DNA of 39,520 nt from Choanephora cucurbitarum (taxonomy: Eukaryota; Mucoromycota; Mucoromycetes; Mucorales; Choanephoraceae): the NCBI GenBank assembly GCA_025331435.1, contig JAIWNI010000165.1, positions 1 to 39,520 on the forward strand. Reading direction: 5' to 3'. Of this stretch, positions 11,126-20,811 are shown piece by piece (the stretch's first letter is position 1; the number at the start of each line of letters is the position of its first letter). The position numbers and the translations under genes were made by a program. The notes below the pieces were generated by a model. It made no database searches, was not told where the DNA came from, and worked only from the letters and a program-made list of their open reading frames with translations.

Positions 11126-14100
11126 TTAAGCGGATTGCAAACGCTTACTCTTCCGTGCAGGAGGTATCACAGGAGCAGTGACTTGTGATTTAGGTGACAC
11201 ATGCTTCAGAAATCTTTTTTCATTTGAGGTGCCTTCATTAAGGCTAACGGGATGTTTTCGTGGTCTGCCTACTTTGCGAGGACTGCCAACTTTGCGAGGT
11301 CGACCTACTTTACGAGGTCTACCAACTGGTTTAGTAGAAGAGGCAGATGAGTCAAGCTGCATAGAGGACATGGTGTCCATGAGCTTAGAGATTGTACCAG
11401 GAGGGTTAGACTTTAAAACTTCAGAAGATGAGGGAGCGTTGGTAGCAACTGCATTTTTCTTAGGTTTGTAAGGAACACCCAAACGCTTCCAGTAATCACG
11501 AATAATCTTCGAGTCATTGAAATTGTTAGCAGGCAGCCATTCATCCCATTCTGAGCTATAGTTTTTCCAACGGACAAGATACTCATACTTTTTTGGGGTG
11601 CCTCGATGATTCAGGATAGCCTCAACTTCAAAGTTGGTTATGACATTACCTTCATCATCTCGCTCAATAACTTCTTCATGAGAGATTAACTTCAATTCAG
11701 TGGTAGTATAGTTACGAGGCATAATGATACCAGTTTCATCGCGCAAAACATACGCATTGCCTTGATTCTTTCGAACAATAGTATATGGACCTTCATATAC
11801 CGCGTCTAATTGACCGGCTTTACCATGAATGCGTACCATGACATGACTGCCAGGAGCATATTCGACGAGACGATGAGTATTATCAAACTTCGCCTTAACA
11901 ATTGCCATTTGTTCGTCATTTCTAGCATGAATTGCAGGTATGACAATGTCAGCTAGATAATCGATGCGCTTCATGAGCTCTTCGTGAGACATAGGAACAT
12001 CACTTTCAGGAATGGTAGAAGTCTTGGTGGACTTGAATCCATAAGGGTCGTTCATACGTCGAGCAAACATGAGTGAAAAGGGCGTCGAATTGTTTCTTTT
12101 ACTTATTTGATTATTCAATGCGAGTTGAATAGCAGGCAAGTATGCATCCCAATGTACGCCAGTACCGTTTGTGGCTTTGCCAAGTAGAACTTTTACAGAT
12201 TGCACATAGCGCTCACTCAATCCATTGGCAGATGGATGTAGGGGAGTGATGAAGCGGTGATCAAAGTCCATAGCATCAGCGAGTTCTTTCATAAGGGAAT
12301 TGGAGAACTCCTTGCCGTTGTCAGATTGAAGTTTGGTAGGAAAACCCAAAATAGAAAAAACATCAATCAATGTAGAGACAATAGTGGTACTTTTCTTATC
12401 AGGCAAAGCCTTGATAATACAAAAGCGAGTACAGACATCAATAATTACCATGAAGTAGTTATTTTGTAAACCTTTCATAGTAGATATGGGACCACCCAAA
12501 TCAATGGCAAAATGGTCTCCAGGGATGTAACTGTAAATAGGACGTAAAGGATGATAACCTTTCTTTTGAATATTATGGCGTTGACATTCATGACATAGAC
12601 GAATGAAAGAAATAGCATCTGAGATTAAATTAGGCCAGTGAATGCCTTCAGCATGCAAGCGTTTAACGATCTGTTCGGCACCATAATGGCCTATCTTGTG
12701 ATGAGCATCTGCTAAAAGTTGTTGTCGTTCAGCTTCGGGAGCAGTGAAATAATCAGGACATAAAGTCTGTCCACTTTGAACGTAAAACACAGATTTACAA
12801 GAAGGATCGTTCTCAAGATTTCTACTAGCGAGATGATCCTTAGCTTTAGTTACCTTTCGTTGGTTGATGGCAACAGACGTAGCGAAATTCGATCGTCTCA
12901 AAGCAAGGACTCCGCGTTTCTTGAGAATTTCTTCATGTTCCTTCTCGTCACGAGGAGGGAACAGTCTAGATAACTTGTCACTGATAATATTGTCCAAACC
13001 TTTGATATGAACGACAGTAAAGTTATAGTCTAGAATAATGTCAAGCCATTTAATCAACATATTATTGGCTGTCTTTTGACTGTGTATAAAAGTGAGAGCA
13101 CGGTGATCTGTGAAGAGGGTAAAGTGTGTGCCCCAGATAAACTTGTGGAATTGCTTCAAGGCATATACCACTCCGAGTAATTCTCTCATAGTAACACTAT
13201 ATAGCTTTTCAGATCTAGAAAGCGATCTAGCCATGAAGCCAATATATTTTATAATGACTTTTGTAGATCCATCATCCCTTGTGATTCTGTATTCCTGGTA
13301 TAGACAACAGCCAATACTATAGTCAGAAGCATCAGTGGATATGCAGAAAGGATGAGATAGATCGGGGTGACTTAAAACAATCTCTGAAGCAAGAATCTTC
13401 TTGATACTGTCAAAATGCATTTGATGTGTCTGAGTCCAAACAAAAGGGCCTTCTTTTTTCTCGTCGTGACAACGCAAATAATCCAACGGTCCCATCAAAA
13501 GGGCAGCGTTAGGAATGTGCACACGAAAGAAGTTGGCTAGACCCAGAAAGCTCATGATTTGCTTTGCAGTAGTAGGTCTAGGCCAGTCCATAATGTTGGT
13601 TATTTTACGACTATCAATTTGTTTACCTTTAGCAGAAATGGAATATCCAAGAAGATATACTGCAGATTTGGCCATAAAGCATTTTGAAAAGTTCAAGCGA
13701 AGATTCGCATTAGTGAGAATTTGAATAACAGTCTTGACGTGATAGAAGTGTTCATGCATTGTAGAACTGTAAATACACACGTCATCAACAAAGCATTGTA
13801 CAAATGGTAAATCCTTAAATAATGTCAGCATGATTCTAGAGAATAGTTGACTAATGGTGGATATACCAAAGGGAGCACCCCTGTACATATATTGCAAGTT
13901 GTTTGGAGCAGTGAACGTAGTTTTTATACTGTCTTCAGGATTGACAGGGAATTGGTTAAAGGCAGATTTGAGATCGAGGGTAGTAAATACAACAGATCCA
14001 GCCATGGCATCAAAAATACTAGAGATAAGAGGTAGAGGAGTAGCATCCACTGGTAAATGCTTATTAAGCATTCGAGGATCCAGAACTACACGAATCTTAT

Positions 14101-16492
14101 CGGTCTTTGTACCATCCGAATTCTTTTTCAAAGCCACTGTAATTGGTAAATTCCATGCAGAAGGAGTTGCAGGAACGATAATGCCATCTTGAAGCCATTC
14201 ATTGATAATATCCATAACTTTTGGTTGAAGTTTATAAGGAATAGAATATTGTCTGATATTAACTACGACATCCTTAGGGGTAGGTAGATACAGAACTGCT
14301 TCGGGTAAGTTGCACAGCGCTTTTCCGTCAATACTCTTATTGGCATCGATGTAAGGTTGGAGAGCTTTAGCAAAGACAACTTGCTCTTTTTCCGTACCAG
14401 CGCTAGAAACATTGGGTTCATAACGCTCATCGTCAATAGAGTCATCATATTTAACTCTGTTTTTGTATTTCACAGCCACATTATTGAGGTAAATTGATAG
14501 CTTTGGAAGAAGATCAGTACCCATAAGAATACTGTTACTGTAAGCAACGTCTTCAATCACATCAAAGTGATGAAGAACAATGCGTTCGACACCATCATAT
14601 TCTACAGACAAAGGATTGACTGTTTGAAGACGAGCAACTTTCATTCCATTGGCTAAGATTAAACTGCCTGGAATAGAGTGAAAAGGGATTTGGTGTTTCA
14701 ACGCAAATGCTTTAGAAATAACCGAAGTATTCGCACCTGTGTCTATTTTACCGTAACACTCAATGTCATTCAAAATGATGTATGTGTCAGGGGAGAAGGA
14801 AGGACAATCAGAAGTAAGATTGCTATCAACATCGCCCTCAATATCATTTCTCTTTCGAACTACACAGACGGTTTTATCATCATTAACAATACCATTGAGA
14901 TTATCTAGATCATATTGTCTTAATTGCAATTCATATTCATCATCAGATGAATTCTCGAAGTCAAGAGAAAGTGATACTTCAAGAGAATCTTTATTTGTTG
15001 CATTACTATCAGAAGAAAGATCACCAGCAATTGAATGAGATTCAGATGCATGGTTAGAGAGTACATTAGTATCCAGCATTTCAATACTACTGACGAAGGT
15101 GTCATTGTTTGTAGAGAAATTTACCTTAGTGGAGGATGCACGCTTGCTACGCTTACACTCATAGTAATGATCTTTTGTGTAAGGAGCCTTCTTACAAGAG
15201 TAGCAAATTTGACCCTTGTAAATCCCCTTTGGTAGGCCGGACTTGGTAGTCTCACCATTCTTCTTTGCATTAGAGATAGCAGGAGAAGCAACAACAGAAG
15301 CAGAATTGAAGTGCTTAGACTTCTTGGTCGTGATAACTTCATTCTGGTTATCATTAGAACCACGCTTCTTGGATTTTTCCTTGTCCGAAAGGTTGTAAAG
15401 ACCAGACAAGAAAGACTCAAGATCCACAGAGTTAGCATTGATGACATGCTCGATGACATCAAGAGACTGAGGTACAAAGCGCACATAGTTTCTTGGCGCG
15501 TACTGGCTTTGCTCAGAACCACCAGGACCAAGAGACACCGACTGGTTGGGCTCTCTATTTTGCTCCTTGGCGTAAGCTTTGAGGTATTTATTCACCTCCT
15601 CAAGAACATCATCATTGTACAGAGCACAAAGAAAGAGTTGCGACACTATATGACTGTCAGAGGAGGAAGACTTTGAGCCAATGACATGCTCTCTGAAACG
15701 ATACATAAAATCGTCAAAAGACTCATTATGATCTTGCTTGAGCTTAATCAAGCGGAGAAGCCATTCATCGCAGGTGATGCGATAGGCGAGGTCGAATTTT
15801 TCCCTCAAAATTTTGCAGGCATCAGCCCACAAGAAACGATTTTTGCTACTAAGAGCACGAGACTTTATCTTTCTCTCAAACCATCCCTTAACTCTAGGAT
15901 TGCTGAAGCAAGTTTCGAGGTGAGTCAACCACTCGGCTTCAATATCCACCCCTTTGTCTTTGAACACAAGTTCAAACTTGTGCAGGAAAACACTCAGAGG
16001 GTTCTCAACTTCAAAGTTGAGTCTACCTTTCTCGACTAGAGACTTCGAGTCGACAACGAAGGAAGGCAGGTCACTACTAACAATACGAGGCTTGTTAATA
16101 GCAGGACGGGGCTCCGAAGAGGTCGTATTGACTGTTGCCAAGTCCATGACAAGTTCGTTCCTGATGGAACGAATCATGTCCAAAGTCTGCTTCCAGCGAC
16201 TCAATTGCTCGAAAGCCTCAGGAGAGTAATCTCCAGCCTTCAATCGAATCTTTTCGGCAAGACTAGCCATGTCACGCTCATAGTTGGCGATAGTCGAAGG
16301 AATATCAGTTGCCTGAGCGGTATTGACATGTGAAGCGTTAGCTTCGTGACCATTACCCGAAGTATGGTTAGATACAACGGAACCATCTAGGGAGGTAGAT
16401 TGCATAGCAGCAACCGTCTCTTCCATCGTAACATCTACAGGGGCAGATGGCGACATGGGGGTAGGAGTAGAAGATTCAACAGTAGAATTCAT
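11126..16492 (-). CDS. Gag-Pol polyprotein with chromodomain and AT-hook tail
   Basis: One frame of 1788 residues encodes, in order: a gag capsid-like domain (about 160-310); a zinc-knuckle-like CYSCKKAPYTKDHYYEC (about 432-448, non-standard spacing); an aspartic protease with DTGANTSVIS (near 585); a reverse transcriptase with RVVLDPRMLNKHLP, TTLDLKSAFNQFPV and FVDD in place of YxDD (near 902); RNase H with TDASDY, RELLGV and TDHRAL (1055-1130); an integrase with HH (HKIGH) and CHEC zinc residues near 1262-1302 and Asp, Asp, Glu in AIDLGG, SDNGKEF and LSERYV (about 1335, 1391, 1429); a chromodomain, YEYLVRWKNYSSEWDEW (about 1620-1670); and tandem AT-hook cores GRPRKVGRPRKV (about 1720-1746). 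The ATG at 16490-16492 is the first after the LTR. All catalytic residues I looked for are present, so the copy may be competent. Confidence 0.95.
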   Translation of the reverse strand: MNSTVESSTPTPMSPSAPVDVTMEETVAAMQSTSLDGSVVSNHTSGNGHEANASHVNTAQATDIPSTIANYERDMASLAEKIRLKAGDYSPEAFEQLSRWKQTLDMIRSIRNELVMDLATVNTTSSEPRPAINKPRIVSSDLPSFVVDSKSLVEKGRLNFEVENPLSVFLHKFELVFKDKGVDIEAEWLTHLETCFSNPRVKGWFERKIKSRALSSKNRFLWADACKILREKFDLAYRITCDEWLLRLIKLKQDHNESFDDFMYRFREHVIGSKSSSSDSHIVSQLFLCALYNDDVLEEVNKYLKAYAKEQNREPNQSVSLGPGGSEQSQYAPRNYVRFVPQSLDVIEHVINANSVDLESFLSGLYNLSDKEKSKKRGSNDNQNEVITTKKSKHFNSASVVASPAISNAKKNGETTKSGLPKGIYKGQICYSCKKAPYTKDHYYECKRSKRASSTKVNFSTNNDTFVSSIEMLDTNVLSNHASESHSIAGDLSSDSNATNKDSLEVSLSLDFENSSDDEYELQLRQYDLDNLNGIVNDDKTVCVVRKRNDIEGDVDSNLTSDCPSFSPDTYIILNDIECYGKIDTGANTSVISKAFALKHQIPFHSIPGSLILANGMKVARLQTVNPLSVEYDGVERIVLHHFDVIEDVAYSNSILMGTDLLPKLSIYLNNVAVKYKNRVKYDDSIDDERYEPNVSSAGTEKEQVVFAKALQPYIDANKSIDGKALCNLPEAVLYLPTPKDVVVNIRQYSIPYKLQPKVMDIINEWLQDGIIVPATPSAWNLPITVALKKNSDGTKTDKIRVVLDPRMLNKHLPVDATPLPLISSIFDAMAGSVVFTTLDLKSAFNQFPVNPEDSIKTTFTAPNNLQYMYRGAPFGISTISQLFSRIMLTLFKDLPFVQCFVDDVCIYSSTMHEHFYHVKTVIQILTNANLRLNFSKCFMAKSAVYLLGYSISAKGKQIDSRKITNIMDWPRPTTAKQIMSFLGLANFFRVHIPNAALLMGPLDYLRCHDEKKEGPFVWTQTHQMHFDSIKKILASEIVLSHPDLSHPFCISTDASDYSIGCCLYQEYRITRDDGSTKVIIKYIGFMARSLSRSEKLYSVTMRELLGVVYALKQFHKFIWGTHFTLFTDHRALTFIHSQKTANNMLIKWLDIILDYNFTVVHIKGLDNIISDKLSRLFPPRDEKEHEEILKKRGVLALRRSNFATSVAINQRKVTKAKDHLASRNLENDPSCKSVFYVQSGQTLCPDYFTAPEAERQQLLADAHHKIGHYGAEQIVKRLHAEGIHWPNLISDAISFIRLCHECQRHNIQKKGYHPLRPIYSYIPGDHFAIDLGGPISTMKGLQNNYFMVIIDVCTRFCIIKALPDKKSTTIVSTLIDVFSILGFPTKLQSDNGKEFSNSLMKELADAMDFDHRFITPLHPSANGLSERYVQSVKVLLGKATNGTGVHWDAYLPAIQLALNNQISKRNNSTPFSLMFARRMNDPYGFKSTKTSTIPESDVPMSHEELMKRIDYLADIVIPAIHARNDEQMAIVKAKFDNTHRLVEYAPGSHVMVRIHGKAGQLDAVYEGPYTIVRKNQGNAYVLRDETGIIMPRNYTTTELKLISHEEVIERDDEGNVITNFEVEAILNHRGTPKKYEYLVRWKNYSSEWDEWLPANNFNDSKIIRDYWKRLGVPYKPKKNAVATNAPSSSEVLKSNPPGTISKLMDTMSSMQLDSSASSTKPVGRPRKVGRPRKVGSPRKVGRPRKHPVSLNEGTSNEKRFLKHVSPKSQVTAPVIPPARKSKRLQSA
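11257..11330 (-). repeat. 18-bp tandem repeat encoding AT-hook cores
   Basis: About four tandem 18-bp units each encode six residues of the type GRPRKV; one reads GSPRKV. The G-R-P-R-K core is the AT-hook consensus that binds the minor groove of AT-rich DNA. The array lies about 50 residues after the chromodomain in the same polyprotein. Confidence 0.85.
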
Positions 16493-16501
16493 CAAAAAAA
16501 A

Positions 16502-16737
16502 TGTGGGATTAAGGCTTAGTGATAACTTAGAACTTAATACAACTCAAACTTAAGAATATGCAAGAATAAAAATCAAAGAATGATGAGTCTCTGTTTTTAT
16601 CCTTTTATTAAAGTGTGAGGAAGAGCTCATTAAAGAAAGCAAAAAAGAAAAAATTATATTGGAACAAGTCGGAGAGTGAATCCTTTGAAAGGTAGTCTCA
16701 TACGAAAAGTAGAGTATGTGATAAGTCAAATACGACA
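16502..16737 (-). repeat. 5' LTR of the nested gypsy element
   Basis: This LTR matches 10836-11071 over 236 bp with no difference found by eye. It would supply the Pol II promoter of the element; the AATAAA equivalent is on the complement of 16604-16609. After its CCCACA end come only eight T and one G (16501 down to 16493), then the ATG of the polyprotein. Confidence 0.95.
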
Positions 16738-16742
16738 ATGTA
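16738..16742. repeat. Target site duplication ATGTA (right)
   Basis: Second copy of the ATGTA duplication, directly outside the 5' LTR on its transposase-gene side. Confidence 0.95.
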
Positions 16743-19603
16743 AGTTACCACCTTACCAACGTACAGAGACATACGGTCACTAAAGTTTTATTTAGTTTAG
16801 TACGACAAATGAATACGAACAACAAGACATAATAAACTTACCGACTTGGTTCCATTGCTTCGAATATCACGATATTATTGGCACGTTTGAGCTGGGAGTG
16901 ATTACTACGATACCATTCAGATTGAACTATGATATCACCTAGTAACATTCGAGCAGCAATCTCGCACATAGAATCTACATCATGACGACTTCTTGATAAA
17001 CGACGATAGTACAGTTTTAAAGCCGCCAAAACAGATGTACCCGAAAATCCACAAAAATCGAAATCAGAGTTCATGTCAACCTCTTTGAAAGATTCCCAAA
17101 GTTGCGGTTGAGTCCCTTCTGTGTCACCAGGATAGTTTCTGAATTCGTTGGCGGAAGTGTTCGCAGGAGGAAAGAGACTTTCAAAAATTCTTTGACGATG
17201 TAATTGTTCGAAGTATGCCACTCGGGTGAGAATATTCTCGTTTTCTTGTGCTGGTCTTGATCTTGATTTACTTAGATTTGTATACTTTTGAATAGTACGC
17301 TCTAATGATCGACAAGATTAGTAGCGTAGTGAACCTTGTTTGCGGATCAAGTCAGACATATGGTACGTAGTGAAATGGTTGTTCATTGTTCACACCCTAA
17401 TATTCAGTCGACCATTATCTATTTCAGAGTTCAACAGCTGTTTCCACAAGGAGAGAAATCTAAATGGATAATGAAGTCAGTCAAAGTATTTCAAGGCTGA
17501 TTGCGATAAAAACTTACTCGTCCATTTTCTGTAGCTCATGTGTGCTTATTTCCTTCTGCAAAGCAATTGAACAAGCATTTACCAGTGCCATCAGACCTTC
17601 TTTAGCTGCTCTATACTTCAATTTGGGTTTGACCATTGTTGGTACAAAATACAACAACCATTGTTGCCAATCAACTGCACGATAGAAGCCAAACCGACGA
17701 TCAAAGGAATAATCGAAAGCTGAGCTAGTAGATGGCTTACTGTCATGAGTTTGATCCCCAATTTGCTCTAGTATCTGTTTTCTTGAGAAATCATCAATCA
17801 AGTCGAAGGTATAATGCCTGCTGTTGAGAGCACGAAAAAAGTTGAACGTAGAGGGATGAATACGCTTGTAAACCAAATGGCCAATTCCATGTCCAAGCAT
17901 GTGCAGCTCATCACCAAAGAAAAAGAAGCTGTCTGTGAAAGTTGAAGATTTGCATAATCATTTGGAAGACCATGCATACCGTAGTCCTATCATTTCACAA
18001 GTTAGTGTATCGTATTTAGTTGCATTATGATATAGTATACTTACTGGATCGACATCATTTAAACTTTCAGCCGTACGGATAGGACCAAGGTCGGGAAAGT
18101 ATTTGCCATGACTTGAAATAGGTACAGGGAAATAGCCTTCTGAAAGACATACTCTACATCCAAAGGTACTGGTATGACCGGCAAACACCATCAACTCAGA
18201 AATACCAGGAATGTCACCAGTGATACCAACAATAGCAACATTACCACGATACATATCTACCCCATCTTTTTGGATTACTATGCCACTGCTGTACATGTCG
18301 TTGACCTCTTTGATGAGTGGTCACAAGTACGAATTGAGGTCGAATGGTTTGCCTGGTACAACTCCGATTTGAATCATGTTTTCTTCTTTGGTACTGTTAA
18401 GTGAAGAGACACATGTTAAGAATGGTGCAATCACAAAAGGCTGCTTAAAGCTTACCAATGCTCAGGGTGAATATTCAAAATCAAACAGTTAATCATTACT
18501 TGATGGGCTTTTTGCATGTTTTTCAGTTGATACCCATCAATAAATACAATGACACAAATAGTATTGGTCCTAATTTTACCACTAACTAAAAGCTGCTTGT
18601 AGACGGAGCCACTGAAAACATCGCGATAGTGAGTTACTACTCTTTCTCGTACCTCAGTAAGACTTGGACCGTCTGTTAACATTTCGCTACGATCTTCGTC
18701 TACATAAATTTCAGTTAAAGCTTTACCCAAAGAGGTGTAAGCCATTTGGCGGGTAGGAATCAATTCTGACAATGGCATATCATCGTCTCTGTCAACGTCT
18801 TCCATCGCAGCATGTACCTCTGCTTCGTTACAGTATCTTTTCTCGCCACATTCTTCGTTGGGACAAGTTTTCATGTTAGGCTCATCAGCAGGATACATAA
18901 AGCACCCATTAACACAGATGTCATGCTTGACAATACTCTTAGTATCTCTCTTGATGGTTCTACGGAAGACATCAGGTGAAGGTATGTGACGTACAACTGT
19001 GATGAAGTATAGTTCATTTATTAATTCTGTGAATATGTTTTGTATAATAGAGGTGAACTTACCATCAGGATCAGTAGATTCATTCAACATTTTGTTGACT
19101 AACTTGACGATCTTGCGCTGATACAGACGAGCAGTTTTAGCCTCATCCAAAAGGCACATAAACTCCAAAGCCATCTCATCAAACGAGTTCATTGAACGAG
19201 GAGGCAACCAGTTGAAGGTGATTGGATTCGGAACTAAAGATATGATTAGCTTACTTTCACAAGTTGATATATATGTGGACTTACAAGAATCATGCTCGTT
19301 AGTAGAGTTTGCAACATCAGCTTCAGTCATTTCACTATCAACATTTTCATTATCAATAGCCTCACTTTCAGTAACTTGGTTATCGGTTATGAGAGGAGTA
19401 TCTTCATCCATACCCATGTTGATGGGCATTTCCGCTGCAGCCATTACAGCAGCTAAAACATCGTCAGTTACAGTTTGCTGTTGACTTCTGCGAGTAAAGA
19501 GAGCAGCTTGACCAGCAACAGATACACAGCGATCATATCTAAGATGATACAATTTTTCTTCTTCTGAATTGAAGACAGCAGAGCAAGAAATACAAGGATA
19601 CAT

Positions 19604-20811
19604 TATGTGATGATAAGACAGGTAAGTTGAGATATATAGAGAAAAGAAGTAGAGGGAACTTTGTCGCTGAATCCAGTCACCTTATATACAACAATGACTT
19701 CGTACAAAAAAGGTATCTGTCTGTTGATTTTAAGTATACATTAAGGAAATAGCAGTGTACAGAATTATTTAAAGATTTGCAATCATAACATTGCTCGTTA
19801 AATAAAAGTCTTGTTATGGTATCAATAAAAGTTTTTTGTACCTCATATAACTTCGACAATTTGGTGGTGTATTATGTGGATTAAGTGTTGTGAAATGCAT
19901 CAATGACTACAGATGTTGTCAAGAATTGATTGAATTCAGTCATTGATATTTAATCAGGATCTAGCTTATTCTTCATACAATGTTGAGTATATGGCCCAAG
20001 CGTCGTCATTACCAAAAAAAGAAACGTTATGAGTTAACATGTATTTGGATTATGTTTGCGTAACTATCATCATTTCGTGTGCAATCTTTTAAACTTTTGT
20101 ATTCAAGTATGATCTTTCTATATCAAGTGCTTTTAACCAGTATTTTAATCTCTACTCTTGCCTTTTTAGAGATATTTGTCAGCAAATCCAACGTAGTCAA
20201 CATCTATCATACAGAGTAACTTGGTGAAGAAAAAAGATTCCAATGGAATATACATCTGTGAATAAACTTGTCTTTGTGTTTTCCATCTACTAACTTCGTT
20301 GGATCAAATATCGAAAACATCAATTTCGGTCTAAAATAGCATGCATATCTTTATCCTTAGATAACAGATTTCATATTAACATTATGATCACTAGCTCTGT
20401 GTTTGATAGACTACTGTTTTCGAAAAGCATTTACTAAAATGAACCTAGTAAAAAAAAACCCTTTTAATATCTCAATGCTTATCATTATAGGACATAGGTG
20501 TTCAGATTACTATCACGTCATTACTGATGTTTAACATACCGAGGAGTTATCTTTTAGATCCAGTTGAGATGTAGTACTAACATGTGGACATGAGGAAAGA
20601 TGATGCTCAATGAATATTTTTTAAAAACAAACATTGAGATAAGTGCTTATTCATCCCTAACAATAAACAATAAAGACATTGATTGAGGGCCTCAACTTGA
20701 TTCCATTTGGTTCAACAAATTATATTTTAAAAAACATATTTAGTGAGCTTTTCTTTCTTCATCGATTCTACGTTTCATTCCATATATTATATTCTTTTTT
20801 CTAGCTACAAA
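19604..20811. other. Non-coding AT-rich interval between two genes
   Basis: This holds the presumed promoter of the minus-strand transposase gene (start 19603) and, on the right, that of the plus-strand gene starting at 20812. TATA-like stretches such as ATATATTATATTC (about 20781-20795) precede the latter. There is no other supportable gene. The end of the DNA transposon probably lies here, but I could not identify its terminal inverted repeat. Confidence 0.45.

Larger units (their letters stand above)
10836..16737 (-). mobile_element. Complete Ty3/gypsy chromodomain LTR retrotransposon, apparently recent
   Basis: The 5902-bp element has two 236-bp LTRs that I find identical base for base by eye, TG...CA-type ends, a 5-bp duplication, a polypurine tract next to the 3' LTR and a single uninterrupted polyprotein frame. 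Identical LTRs imply little time since insertion. It sits in the last coding exon of the CACTA/Plavaka-like gene, in the same orientation. The leader between the 5' LTR and the ATG is only nine bases, so no conventional tRNA primer-binding site is present. Confidence 0.95.
10584..19603 (-). pseudogene. CACTA/Plavaka-like (tnp2-type) transposase gene, multi-exon, interrupted by a gypsy element
   Basis: Read on the minus strand, coding starts at 19603 with a C2H2-like motif (CISCSAVF, then H and C). By splice signals and frame continuity the introns are 19234-19284 (51 nt), 18997-19062 (66), 18394-18455 (62), 17987-18044 (58), 17460-17517 (58) and 16780-16841 (62), all GT-AG. Family signatures are ICVIVFIDGYQLKN, HDICVNGCFMYPADE, the VGITGDIPG then STFGCRVC zinc region, DELHMLGHGIG, RAVDWQQWLLYFVPT and SLERTIQKY; this order fits tnp2/Plavaka transposases, DDE-type enzymes that move DNA by cut and paste. 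Breaks are TGA at 18321-18323, a net frameshift near 17935-17950, TGA at 17390-17392 and TAA at 17318-17320. The last exon (16779 to 10584) is split by the retrotransposon at 10836-16737 between VGKVVTY and MIHRHGG; the frame resumes exactly when that insert and one ATGTA are ignored. The subfamily is inferred from memory of motifs. Confidence 0.75.

Noticed and set aside
11178..16229. Numerous plus-strand open frames opposite the gypsy polyprotein
   Set aside because: They are shadows of a long coding frame on the other strand and lack domains or splice structure.
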